This document shows, one piece after another, positions 8,293-19,154 of a DNA stretch of 64,000 nucleotides. The stretch spans positions 153,003,043 through 153,067,042 of the forward strand of contig CP136069.1 in the NCBI GenBank assembly GCA_032622095.1. Direction: 5' to 3'. The translations under genes were made by a program, and so were the position numbers. The notes beneath the pieces were generated by a model. It did no database searches and was not told where the DNA came from. It saw only the letters and a program-made list of their open reading frames with translations. This stretch comes from Siphonodentalium dalli. Lineage: Eukaryota > Mollusca > Scaphopoda > Gadilida > Siphonodentaliidae. Every line of letters begins with the position of its first letter. The stretch's first letter is position 1.

Positions 8293-10614
8293 TTAACCCT
8301 TTACCCAACAAACCGGCCATAACTGGCCAAATAAAGCTTCAACAGCCTAAAATATCTTCGGTCTGTCTCAATAGAACCATACAAATATGGATATCATTGG
8401 AACCGGCTCCTTGACCACATTGTGATAGTTACAGTTATGCCCTGTGCCAATGCATTCTCTTATATATGCGAGTCGACCATAGGTCGCCTCGCATATATAC
8501 TGCTATGCTCTCAGTAAGCGACCTGTTTAACGAGGTTATGGGCCGGTACTTACCGCGGTGTTACCACCAAAATACCGCGGTTATCATTCTGTACCGCGAC
8601 GGAGGGCGGTTGACCCGCGGTACTGGTACGGTATTTTTACTGTTGGTTACCGCAGGTCACCGCGTTATTGGTGTTCGTTACCGCCGTACACCGCGGTATT
8701 TTTTTCGTAACCGCGTTCAAATTACCGCTAACGGCCCTCCACCGCGGAGAGAACGCGACTGAAATAAGGCGTCACACGGTAGGTAAATGTTTATGAATAA
8801 CTTTTGTATTGAATGAATACAGTAAGCTGCATGTAATTATGTATACGTAGTGAATATAAATGAATAATAATGCAATCGGATTACAAATGAACATATGTCA
8901 GGTTTACATGTAACATATTACAAATGTACACGTACATCACGTTTAATCACGTCGGCGGTTTTTGAACTCAACTATAGTTGCTTACGGCGACTGGATTACG
9001 CAAAACACCGTGGAGTAATAGTTTTGTTGTTAGCATGCATCTATCTTACATATCGTTAAATGATTTACGCACCCGATTCCTAAATCGGTTTCCACTCATG
9101 CGGAATTTTTTGTTTTGTTTGTGTTTCCGAAATCTAAATTTCTTATAAAATGGGAAAAGTAAATCCTCCATTTATCTGAATTTGGTCGAAACCAGCGGGG
9201 ACGGTGCATTAGTAACACTGCGTCCGATTTTAGTCTTAGAGGCCAGGGCGGCGATCATTGCAGAAATATTCATATTCGTTCAAATCTATAGTTTTGTTCA
9301 TATGCCAAACATAATCGGCGCGTAAATAGTATAGTATCGCCAAGACGTATGATTGTACGCATGCGTGAAATAGTAAAGCAATTTACAAACATTTGCGCCT
9401 GAAGATTTCTTGTCGGTGGGAATAAAATGTATAACTAAGAAAGCGTGGCACATGTCATGCAGCAAAGTAAAGTTTTTGTCATCACCAATGTGCGCGACAA
9501 AAGACACACGCAAAACACCAAACATTGAAAGACACAACGTTGTCAAATCAGTCTTTGATTTTGTTACGTGAACATTCATTGAGCTATCGAGTGTGTGTCG
9601 GGCGGCATCGTTTGATGTGAAATTGCAACTTTTGGCGAAGGCGTGCACTTGTAGTTCTCGGTGGGTCGCAGTATAAATTATATCACATACCGGTATTCCT
9701 ATCTTATCGTTATTCGGAAAAAACATGCATGGTGTTGGAAATTTGACCTCTAAATATGTTTGTTTGGTTATATACGATATTTATTCTGGGGACTATTTAA
9801 ATAGTGGTCGTTATCATTCAATTTAGGGATCACGTACATCAGAACATTGATATAAACTGTAGATACGGGATTTATCGAGCTGTCTAAAATGGCCGAAATC
9901 ATTTGTTCCCTTCCCGATAACCAACACTGATTACAAATAGTGTCATTTATGGGAATTTTAGGCGATAAAACGAGACTAGAAATGTTGTTGTAATATTTTA
10001 ATATTCACATTAATTGAAAAATGACTTTCTCAAAGTAACTTATACTTACCTTTACTTAATCTGGAAGCCCGTTATAATGGGCATATTTCCCGATACTCGG
10101 CTTTCGTCTATTTCAATATTTTAATAATACACTTCACGGTACATAATCATGGACGGAGATCGTGAGAACGGTCGTCCTATTATGGAAGATTGACAGTCAG
10201 CCATCGAATCCCATCATTAACCTCGTTACAAAAATGCTACCGCGTAGCGGTAATGTCACCGCGTTTGTGCGGTGCATTACCGCGTGCCACCGCGCTACCA
10301 ACATTCGTTACCGCTGGTAGTGCGGTGGCACCGTGAACGTCACGGTGGTACCGCGGTACGCGCGTGGTAGTGCAACCGCGAATCGGCGGTAGGTCGCGGT
10401 ATTGCACCGCGGTATGAACGCATGTACACCTCGTTAAAACAGGTCGCTTAATTTGAGCAGTGCTGTAAGAGAATGCATTGGCCTAAAATATTTTTTATAA
10501 TTTTTAATGTGTTAAGCCAATGCATTCTCTTATATATGCGAGGCGACCTATGGTCGACTCGCATATATAAGAGAATGCATTGGCACAGGGCCCTTCTGTT
10601 GGGTAAAGGGTTAA
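8293..10614 (-). mobile_element. TTAA MITE family A, copy 3, split by a 1,966-bp element
   Basis: TTAACCCTTTACCCAACA at the left and TGTTGGGTAAAGGGTTAA at the right. Compared with copy 1 the orientation is reversed. The palindrome GCATATATAAGAGAATGC is interrupted at its TA: GCATATA-TA at 8498-8499 continues as TA-AGAGAATGC at 10466-10467. Confidence 0.75.
8500..10465. mobile_element. TA-flanked 1.97-kb DNA element with ACCGCGGT-rich subterminal regions
   Basis: Imperfect terminal inverted repeats: CTGCTATGCTCTCAGTAAGC at the left and, reading inward from the right, CAGCACTGCTCAAATTAAGC. Both continue into GACCTGTTTAACGAGGT or near-identical sequence. TA on each side is the split host palindrome, so the boundaries are exact. 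Both ends (about 8540-8755 and 10225-10425) are packed with ACCGCG/CGCGGT words. The core is AT-rich. A 142-codon minus-strand frame (9298-9726) has no transposase motif that I can see. TA target and CAG-type ends suggest the IS630-Tc1-mariner group, non-autonomous. Confidence 0.65.
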
Positions 10615-10769
10615 GATGTGAGTATACATGTATGTAAAAACAGATTTCATGGATATCCATCAATATTTTTACTATATTATAAAGTTATTATACTATAATG
10701 TTTTATAAATGGGCTCTTGTGTTGCATGCTTCTTATTCGTTCATATAAATTGAACTTCAACCATTGTTA

Positions 10770-11000
10770 CTTCTCCCTGATAACAGTCCATTTCTCCCTA
10801 ATAACCAAATGGAGAAATGACTTCTCCGAATTTGAAACCTCTAGGCTGGTCCCTGGTTGCCAGATTGTGTCCAATGGTAGATATATAGTAATGCCCTAAA
10901 TAATCAACTCCTAAACCACAGCGTCGGAAATAAGGCTTGTTACCATTCATCGGAAATCTCTCACTGAGAGCTTTCCGATAAATGGCAACAAGCCATATAA
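10770..11000. mobile_element. Remnants of a CAGGGACC hAT-like element and of the mariner-like MITE
   Basis: CTCTAGGCTGGTCCCTGG at about 10840-10857 matches the right end of the element at 26720-27113. From about 10888, AGTAATGCCCTAAATAATCA, CACAGC, TCGGAAAT and the palindromic centre (ATTCATCGGAAATCTCTCAC) are a shortened mariner-like MITE lacking its right terminus. Confidence 0.5.
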
Positions 11001-11002
11001 AG

Positions 11003-11440
11003 TCAAAGATATAACGCAGGGAATATATTTCTTAATTATTACCTACAAATGTATTCCTTGATAATGTACTAGTACATCACTGTACGTGAAGGTCCCAACT
11101 CGAAATTTTTACGATATAAGTGACTTTGTGAGCGATTTTGCTTTGCGTTGTTTACAATTATGGAATTTCTCCTGGCTAATTAATTCTATGTTTATTGCGA
11201 TATTGGCTCACAAAAGTCACAGAAAAGCATTTAAATTTGAGTTGGGGCCTTCACCTACAGTGAAGTACATGTATTGTACATTTATCAAGGAATAGGTAAT
11301 AACTAAGAAATATATTCCCTGCGTTATTTTTCAACTTTATTAGGTTCCCTGTCAAAACTTCAAAAAAGTTCCCAGGTTTTGTACTTGTGGAATATGATCT
11401 CTACGGGCATTAGCCAGAGTAGAGATTCATGGCATGATCT
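11003..11440 (-). mobile_element. Inverted-repeat element family E (GATCATGCC ends), truncated copy
   Basis: Contains paired arms AACGCAGGGAATATATTTCT / AGAAATATATTCCCTGCGTT and an inner pair around GTCCCAACTCGAAATTTTTA. The right end is GTAGAGATTCATGGCATGAT, matching the termini at 25601-26110 and 27906. The left outer arm is missing. Confidence 0.55.
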
Positions 11441-12308
11441 ACATATTTCACTGAGTGTGCATTTTTACAAATGAGTAACCGCCTCATTTATATGGCCCAA
11501 TTCGTATCTCACTGCATGGCCGCTAAAGAAATCGCAAAGAGTCACATGTAACAAAGATACTGTAAGTGCTTAATCCCATATACCGGCATTCATATAAAGA
11601 CATGTAATCACATGTATACTGGTAATAAAATTCTCTTGACCTTCACCTGGATGTTAAGTGTTTTGCCACTTATATTATACACATATAGTAATGTAGATGT
11701 CCTCAAAGTCATTTGATACCGGAAAAAATTATACATATATACTAGTATATTGTACAGTTGTACACATGCTTTATCTGCACATTGTAAATAGTTTCATTTC
11801 TCAATATGCAAATTGCTATTCATGTACATTATTTGGGGATGGAGAATAAACAATCACAAAATTCTCAAAAGCAATTATAAATATGAGGATGGGGTTGACA
11901 CTTGTGCACATATGAAGCTAGGGTTTCTTCCTGCTTGGGTGTTTTCTCTTTGAACAACCAGGAAGTTGTATGTCTATCTTAAGTGTCTAGGCCACAATAA
12001 GAATGCATTGACTTCATAATTCAACATTTTTGCAGTGCATATAGATTATAAATATAATAGAACAATATATGTTTATACGGTAGTGTGGGCTAGTTACCAG
12101 TATTTAAAAGGCCCTTATATTGTTGGAATGCGCTAATAGATTATAATTGAATTGAATTATATATTTTATACTGCTGTAAAGTAGAGCCGCAATGATGTAG
12201 AACTTCATGCATCACAATGTTTTTGTTATGGGAGAGATATATCCAGGGGGAAGATGATGTAGTACTCTGGTATATCTGATTTATGACGGAGGCACTGTTC
12301 ATTGATTA
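11441..12308. other. No recognised feature
   Basis: AT-rich sequence without an inverted repeat, tandem repeat or exon that I can support. Confidence 0.35.
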
Positions 12309-12309
12309 A

Positions 12310-12643
12310 GTACCGCTATACTTAAAGTAATTGACCACCAGCAACGTGGTGTCAACCCGTTAATACTGCGGTACTATACCGCGGTATCCTCCAATACCGC
12401 GGTACTGATACCGCTTGTTAACGTATGTGGGAGTAAATACCTCCCCTCAAAGTGTTCCATGAAAATCACTGCGGTATTCAAAAAAATTAATGCGGTGCCC
12501 GCTAAAAGACCGCGGTATCATCGCCCAATACCGTAATTCCACTGCCATGACCGCCTCGATACAGCTACCGTTTATTACCGGTATCACCGTGGTCATGACC
12601 GGGGTATCACCCCGTTTTTCTGGTCAATTACTTTGAGAATAGC
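12310..12643. mobile_element. TA-flanked 0.33-kb MITE with ACCGCGGTA clusters
   Basis: Terminal inverted repeats CCGCTATACTTAAAGTAATT at the left and AATTACTTTGAGAATAGCGG at the right, with TA immediately outside each. The interior carries many ACCGCGGTA or CGGTAT/ATACCG words in both orientations. The ends are unlike those of the 8500-10465 element, but the internal motif is the same. Confidence 0.65.
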
Positions 12644-12849
12644 GGTACATGTATGCATGAACAAATTCTCATTTGATTTATTGGTAAAATGCAACAAGTA
12701 CGTGTACAATATTATAAATTTGGCAGTATACAAAGTAGTAATATAATAGTAAAAATGTTCAGCAATGATACATTATAATGTTTAGACATAAAGCACTTTT
12801 CCTGGAATGGATATAGCCATGGTCTTGGCTGGCTTCCTGTCCATCCCAA

Positions 12850-13085
12850 GTACTATGTTCAGATAAAAAGTTCAACAAAAAATCATAGGTCGTTCGTTGA
12901 ACTTATTATCTAATCATTTCTCTTCAATAAATATGACTCGTTCTGTACTTTTTGTTCTTTTTTCTTTTCATCATACTGTTGTCTGCTTATTTATCCTAAA
13001 CACCCCTGCAAATGAATAATAGACAAATCCTATGTACACTATTATGATTGAGTGGGAGAACCCATTTAGTATAGAAAGTATACAC
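12850..13085 (-). mobile_element. Family-D MITE copy
   Basis: Reverse orientation relative to 43690-43947. Includes AGTTCAACAAAAAATCATAG, TCGTTGAACTTATTATCTAA, AATGAATAATAGACAAATCC and GGAGAACCCATTTAGTATAG followed by AAAG. The ends are degraded. Confidence 0.5.
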
Positions 13086-13169
13086 CATGTATTGTTTGCT
13101 TCACTGACAAAATGTTTGAAAGAAAAATTTGACAGTAAATGAGACTATAATAAATAAAAAAGAGACCAA

Positions 13170-15842
13170 CAGTCAGATGCTCGTAGCCCGTTTATATATA
13201 ACTATGGGTATATGCCAGATATAACCGTACAAAAAAAACGCCGTTCTTTTGACCGTGTATTTATCTATGGTGTGTGTGCCGGTGGTTGTCCGTAACCCAA
13301 TAACCGGTGTTATTGCTTTGAAAGGTAATCATGTTCGACTGGTGTTGTTAGATTGGTAATGAGATTAGCGGTTTCTATGTCTTGTCTGGTCATATTTACT
13401 GTTTGAAATTTGTCTGGAATAGACGCACTTCTTATACAAGAATTTACGCAACAGGAGCGTAGAGAAATCGCACGTCGAGTTGATTTAAGGGTTTTCTAGT
13501 TTTGTGGTTATGAGAGCTCATTTCCCCCTGATATCTGCTCCATATGTGGTCTTCTCCTTTAAAATATCTATATGATTTCAAACAGGGGATATCCCCGACA
13601 TAGGGGCTATACGATTCCCCGACAGGGGGTAGACTTTAGCTACTGGGTTGACCATTGCAGATCTCCCCGACGTGGGTGTCTATCCCTCCCCGACACAGTG
13701 GGGATGTAGCCCCCTGACTCCTCCCGTGGGTGCCACCCAACATAATTTGGTATCGATGATTTCTGGTCTTAAGTGAATGTAAGACCGCGCTCTTAGCATG
13801 GGCTGCCAAGCAGGGGCGTGTCGGCAGGGGTGGTTATGCAGGGATCTTACCCCCAAATTGTAGTCACACCTAATGCAACATTAATTGGAAAATTCAAACC
13901 AAAACTAGGTTGAAATTGTTCTCGTAGTTTGATTTTGCAATAATTTCTTAGTGACGAACTTGTTGTTTTTAGACCAACATTTGTATATTTACCTTTTCAT
14001 TTGCAAAAATTCGGGACTGAAATGGCCATCAGTCAGAGACGTGGCGACATGGGGGTTTGGGTGTGGGTGTCTCACCCCCAACTTTGGTCAAATTTTTAAA
14101 CAGTTGGAAATTTCATACCTGCCAAAACATTAGTTGAAAATTTCACACCAATAGTTTTGGAAATTTTCCTACCTTGGGGAGGGTGACAGGTTTGAAATTT
14201 CCAACACTTGGAAAGCTTGTGCCCTGGTCCCTCCCCGATGGCCAGTTAATTTAAGAAAACAATATTGTCATACATTTGGTCAACATTGTCATTGGAATTG
14301 TCGTCAGTTGGAAATTTTCTAACCTAAGTGGGGTTGTCAGGTTTGAAATTTCCAACTCTAGGAAAGCTTTAGGCTAGTTTATATGCTAGGATTTTACGAT
14401 ATTTTTGTTCAGATTAAAAAAATTTCGCACAACGGGCCAAACCATGGTCGGCCCGGTGTGTCATTGTCCCTCCCCCGTGGCCAATACAAAACTGCTTACT
14501 AGGTTAGCAAAACATTATTTTACTACATTTAGTCAAACTTGTGGACTGACATAGCCATCAGTTGGAGAATTTACCAACCTGAAGTGGAGTATGAGGTTTG
14601 AAAATTCCAAAACTATAGGAAAGCTTCAGTTGAGGCCAGTCTAGATGCCAGTCTAGATTTTCTTGTATAGTTTTCAAAATTTTCTCACAACTATGGTGAG
14701 CCCGGTATGTCCTGGTCTCTTGTCCGTAGCCGTGTGCATTTGTCTGGGGTTAGACCACTAGATGTCAGGATTTATGCAAATTTTTCAGGTTAAAATATCT
14801 GAAATGTTCTCATACCGGGAATATAGAACCATGGTTTATAAATATATAGGATATTTGGCCTGAGCACTGATGTGCAAGGGGGGTGCAAATGGAATTATGC
14901 AAAACTTGTGTTTGGTCTGATTCTGATTCAAGGGGGGGGGGGGGGGGGGGGGGGGTGCGGTTGGAATTTCTCAAGGTGGACACAACGGAGACCATCTAGC
15001 CACGTCCCTGCCATCAGTTGGCAATTTTCAAATCTAAGGGTGAGTTTCAGGTCTAGATGTTAGGATTGTCAATTTTTCATGTTCAGATTTTCAAAATGTT
15101 CTCACATCGGGCCTAACCATCTGTTCTGTGCCATAGCCAGTATAGTTACTTGCTAATTAATTTAAGACAAAATAAATCGGGGTGTAAATTTGTCGGGCGT
15201 TATACCACTAGATGTTAGGATTTTTTAATCTCATACTGGGCCGAACCATCCTTTTCATTCCCCTATATGGCCAGTGGCCACAAGACAACTGGTCCATTTA
15301 GAATAGGCTACCATTTAGTAGTCTATGGGGAAACATTTGGGAAAAATCAAAGCACCGGAGGGGGGGGGGGGGGTGAAAACTGAATCACACAAACTTGTGA
15401 GTTTGGTGTGGTTCAATGGGGTGGGTGCAGTTGGAAATTCCAAGGCGGAGACGAAAACCACCCAGCCACCCACCCAGCCAAGTCCCGAGTGCCAAATATC
15501 CCAGATTCAACCATGCAGGGTGCCCCTCGCGACTTAGCTTTCGGCATAGGCCTATTTGTTTTCTATCCGAGAATACACTGAACCGGCGGAAATATATTGA
15601 CCATACTCTTAATGAAAAGACTTCCGTGCCACGGAATCCGTGGTGATCAGACGGTAACGTCGTGCTGCAAGGAAGACGATAATTGTGTTGTAGAAATGAT
15701 ACGGAAAACCGATTGTCAAAAAACGCAACATCAAAATACACAGGCCAAGGCTTATCGATCCAAACTGTGGAGTGTGTTTTCATTGTGTATTTCTCGCATA
15801 TACCCATGGTTATATATAAACAGGCTACGAGCATCTGACTGC
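13170..15842. mobile_element. 2.7-kb element with about 50-bp terminal inverted repeats and long G runs
   Basis: The left end CAGTCAGATGCTCGTAGCCC continues as GTTTATATATAACTATGGGT. The right end is the inverted equivalent, ending ...GCTACGAGCATCTGACTG. A 3-bp CAA adjoins each end and may be the target duplication. The interior has four or five diverged direct repeats of about 240 bp (for example GTTGGAAATTTCATACCTGC at about 14105 and GTTGGAAATTTTCTAACCTA at about 14308). G runs of roughly 20 (about 14932-14955) and 15 (about 15359-15373) lie inside. No transposase recognised. Reading frames crossing it are unconvincing. Confidence 0.6.
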
Positions 15843-16253
15843 AATTGTTTTTAATAAATAAAAAGGAAATCCATTGTTTAATAAATAAAACAGAAATTCT
15901 ATGTGTTATTGAATAATAAACAAAATAGATATTTCTGTCCCCCTAAAACATCAAAACTATATGAAATCAATGGATTAAAAAATTCATTGTCAAACATTAG
16001 CGTCTTTTCGGTGGCATTTCACGTTCCCAATGTGTTATTTTATATGTCAAAATCTGAACAAAAAGCAAAGAATGATTTGTAAAACTTATGGCCGGGATCA
16101 CGCAATGCTGAAGATGGAACACAGAGTGCTAAGAATGCTTATACTATTAAGACACAAAAGATGTGATTTCATGTTGTAAGTTTAGCTACATCATTAAGTA
16201 CCAGTAGCATACTGGCTATATTTAAGATGGGACCAATTATGCTTTATGTATTG
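15843..16253. other. No recognised feature
   Basis: AT-rich, with short related direct repeats TTTAATAAATAAAA near 15850-15890. Nothing else was supported. Confidence 0.35.
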
Positions 16254-16255
16254 AC

Positions 16256-16321
16256 CCTATTCCGAGTGTGTATGACGTCCTACCCAAGTTGGGTAGGACG
16301 TCATACACACTCGGAATAGGG
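16256..16321. repeat. Perfect 66-bp hairpin
   Basis: The arms CCTATTCCGAGTGTGTATGA and their exact complement meet at a centre of CCTACCCAAGTTGGGTAGG with essentially no loop. It includes TGACGTC. It may be the smallest member of a palindromic MITE family or a newly formed inverted duplication. No flanking duplication is evident. Confidence 0.7.
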
Positions 16322-16589
16322 GCACAAAGGTGAATATATTTTTGCACACAAACTGAGTAATATTGTTACAATCACCTATATAACAAATAAATCATACCTT
16401 GTACAAACAACATTATTAAAAGTACGAATTAATGCAAATAATTTAAATAATATCCATCCACATTAAATCCATGCAAACTTTTCTTTTAGGATATTGTTTT
16501 TCAAAGTTATGCACATAGTGACATAATATTACCTTAAAACTATCGTAAACGACAATATGTCATCCCACCCACCAACCGTAAGTGACATA

Positions 16590-16737
16590 CAGTGATGCTC
16601 TAATTAATCGACTCCTTAACCACAGCAGAATTGAGAGCTTTCCGATGAATGGCAACAAGCCATATTTCCGACTAAATCCTGAAAAGTTACCCATAATTCT
16701 GCTGTGGTTATGGAGTCGATTAATTAGAGCAATACTG
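16590..16737 (+). mobile_element. Mariner-like palindromic MITE, copy 2
   Basis: TA-flanked, ends CAGTGATGCTCTAATTAATC and its inverted partner ...GCAATACTG. It is shorter than other copies because one arm lacks the GGATTTAGTCGG segment. Confidence 0.7.
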
Positions 16738-17103
16738 TACTAGTTAGGGCCCTGTAAACCTTAGATTTTAGGTCGAATCGAACCTTGAAACCGAATTGTC
16801 ATCTTGGTTTCAAATCGAACCGAACTTCAAACCCTTTAAATTACCAACTGTGTCATTGTTATAGTGGAAAATTAAAACACATTTTATGGACATTATTATA
16901 TTAAAATCAAAGTATTATTTAAGTATTTACCATCTGCAATATAAGATAATTACATAAAGAATTAGTTTATATTGGAAATGGCCATATAGCACTCGCACTG
17001 GACCTATTTAATAGTAGGAACAGAGTAAAGTGATTCTATCAAAGACCTCATCAACAAAATATCAACCTATGCACCTGAATAATGATGAATTAATTATGTT
17101 CAA
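16738..17103. other. No recognised feature
   Basis: No exon or repeat identified between two MITEs. Confidence 0.35.
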
Positions 17104-17862
17104 TTAACCCTTTCAGTGCCAAGTCCGATTTTTGTATCAACCCATATTTTCTTGATCATTTTTCAAATTTATTGATTATAATAATGTGATACATTGATGG
17201 AAAGAGCTCTAAGAGCTCTTTCCATCAATTTATTATATGACTACCACTAATCCCTTACAAATACCACTATTGTTTGGCGATAAATTCCGAGCAGTCAGAA
17301 AACGCTTGTCTGGTCGTGAGCCGTAATGGTATTCTATGAATTCCGTATCAGTATCCTTTGAATTCCGTATCAGTATCCCGTGAAATTAGGTCACCGGAAG
17401 TTGGGAACTATTTATCAGGTCTGTTCGTTTGAAGCGTAAACGTATCTGTTCTATTGTCACGCGTGTATCCTGACCAACTGCGCATGTGCATTATCGTATA
17501 AACTGACAACCGGAAATAACTTTTTGTGTGCCGGACACTGTGCGTAACCGTTTTTCCCTTTGTGACATGGGATGAACCAAAAATGTGTCATTTAATAAAC
17601 GCTTTATCGGTACAGTGAAGTGATATGGGCTGCATTATCACGTCTCGTTGATGATGTCAGATCGCCGCATCAAACTCGCTGCCTGCGGCAGCTCGTTTGA
17701 TACGGCGATCTGACATCGTCAACTCGGCGTGATACTGCAGCCCATATCACTTCACTGTACCGATAATGTGTGTGTATCACATTATTATAAACAATAAATT
17801 TGAAAAATGATCAAGGAAATATGGGTTGATACAAAAATCGGACTTGGCACTGAAAGGGTTAA
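17104..17862 (+). mobile_element. TTAA MITE family C with a 0.55-kb internal insertion
   Basis: TTAA plus CCCTTTCAGTGCCAAGTC at the left and its complement plus TTAA at the right. Relative to 2864-3069, about 540 bp (roughly 17230-17770) interrupts the right arm after CTTTCCATCAAT. The insert contains the palindrome at 17606-17764. Confidence 0.75.
17606..17764. repeat. 159-bp fold-back inside the family-C MITE
   Basis: Arms ATCGGTACAGTGAAGTGATA ... TATCACTTCACTGTACCGAT. Pairing continues through GGGCTGC and GATCGCCG. The centre is GCCTGCGGCAGC. Its GC content is distinctly higher than its surroundings. Confidence 0.7.
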
Positions 17863-18063
17863 CATAAACATACATTTAGATTTAAGTCTTTAAGCACAGA
17901 TGCGGGTAAACAATATAATATATATAATTAAACAATAAACAATTCTTAGAACACAATCAGTTACTATTCTAGCACATGACATTATCTGCATGACATAGCA
18001 TTATATATTTATTAATAGGCCACCCTTCAAAAGCATTATTTATTATATGCTGCCATCATTAAA

Positions 18064-18317
18064 CAAGCCTTGAAATAGTGTGCCTGTCAATTTCAGAATG
18101 AGGTCCCCAGAGGGAGAATTTAGTGATGCTACCCCGCATAGCGGGTTAGCACCACCAAATTCACCCTCTGGGAACCTCATTCTGCTGAGTTGTAAGCAGA
18201 ATGAGGTCCCCAGAGGGTGAATTTGGTGATGCTAGCCCGCTATGTGGGGTAGCATCACTAAATTCACCCTCTGGGGACCTCATTCTGCAAATGACAGACA
18301 CACTATTTCAAGGCTTG
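18064..18317 (+). mobile_element. Short hAT-like MITE with 8-bp target duplication
   Basis: Starts CAAGCCTTGAAATAGTGTGC and ends CACTATTTCAAGGCTTG. Flanks are TCATTAAA (18056-18063) and CCATTAAA (18318-18325), 7 of 8 identical. The architecture is the same as 4598-4851. Confidence 0.75.
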
Positions 18318-18605
18318 CCATTAAATAGTGGAAAATTGCCATGACGTAGAACGTTATATCCATCGACTGGACCGAGGCGATGGATAACAATGACCAAGAC
18401 GATGGATAACACAATAGTATTACCTTCTCGGAGATTACTTCCGGTTTATATGCTCGATATTTGTCATTCAGTGGTGAGCAAATCAATTGATGGAATGTAA
18501 AAAAAATGCAGATGTCAAAGATTTCTGACAATTTGAAGTGGACTGTTGGACAAAACTAGCAGTTTTGGGGGGATTTATAACGTAGCGCATATAATAAAAA
18601 GAACA

Positions 18606-18725
18606 CCTACGGGTTTTGGTTGAATACCCGGATTATCTCATTCGTGGCTACAAGGAAATACAGAATTCTGTATTTCCTTGTAGCCACTCATGAGATAATC
18701 CGGGTATTCAACCAAAACCCGTAGG
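18606..18725. repeat. 120-bp palindrome centred on an EcoRI-type GAATTC
   Basis: Arms CCTACGGGTTTTGGTTGAAT and complement. The centre is CAGAATTCTG near 18663. Its GGTTGAATA ... ATTATCTCAT layout resembles the palindrome at 35121-35269, so the two may be one family. A short retroelement tail is inserted at its right end. Confidence 0.7.
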
Positions 18726-18795
18726 GGTGATTTGTAATTTGTAATTGTACTTTCCATGTGTGTATATTGTAAATAAAATTATTTTATCCTATCCT
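18726..18795 (+). mobile_element. 70-bp retroelement 3' tail with a 15-bp target duplication
   Basis: ACCAAAACCCGTAGG occurs at 18711-18725 and again at 18796-18810. Between them lies a fragment ending AATAAAATTATTTTATCCTA with a TATCCT tail. A direct duplication of 15 bp plus an AATAAA-like signal and a pentamer tail indicate target-primed insertion of a severely 5'-truncated LINE or SINE. Confidence 0.7.
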
Positions 18796-18820
18796 ACCAA
18801 AACCCGTAGGTATTCTCTAT

Positions 18821-19154
18821 ATATTAATTAATAGGCCACCCTTTCATGGCGTGTAATGACACAGTAATAAAATGGTGTGGCAAAAAGTGATGATTACTTC
18901 TGCAATTATCACGCCACTGATGATTTCCATGGATAATTTCCAAGGCTGTTAGATATGCCAATGTTTATGTGTGCGCAGCGCTAGGATTGTGTGTGTGTCT
19001 ACATTTCAAAGTTAGTGATTCATGGTCATCCCATGGTCTTTGACTTGCTCAATTTGCAGGACCAACTAAAAGGTTCGATACAGCCCAAATCCCAGTCAAA
19101 GGTTTTGATCCGGACCGAATCATCGCATCGGTTTGGAATCAAACCCTAATAACG
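18821..19154. other. No recognised feature
   Basis: No exon or repeat recognised. Confidence 0.35.

Noticed and set aside
9298-9726. 142-codon minus-strand frame as a transposase gene
   Set aside because: No catalytic motif or helix-turn-helix seen, and it is short. It lies in the AT-rich core of a non-autonomous element, so it was left unannotated as a gene.
15385-15834. 149-codon minus-strand frame as a gene
   Set aside because: It lies in the right part of the 2.7-kb inverted-repeat element, overlaps opposite-strand frames of similar size and shows no motif.
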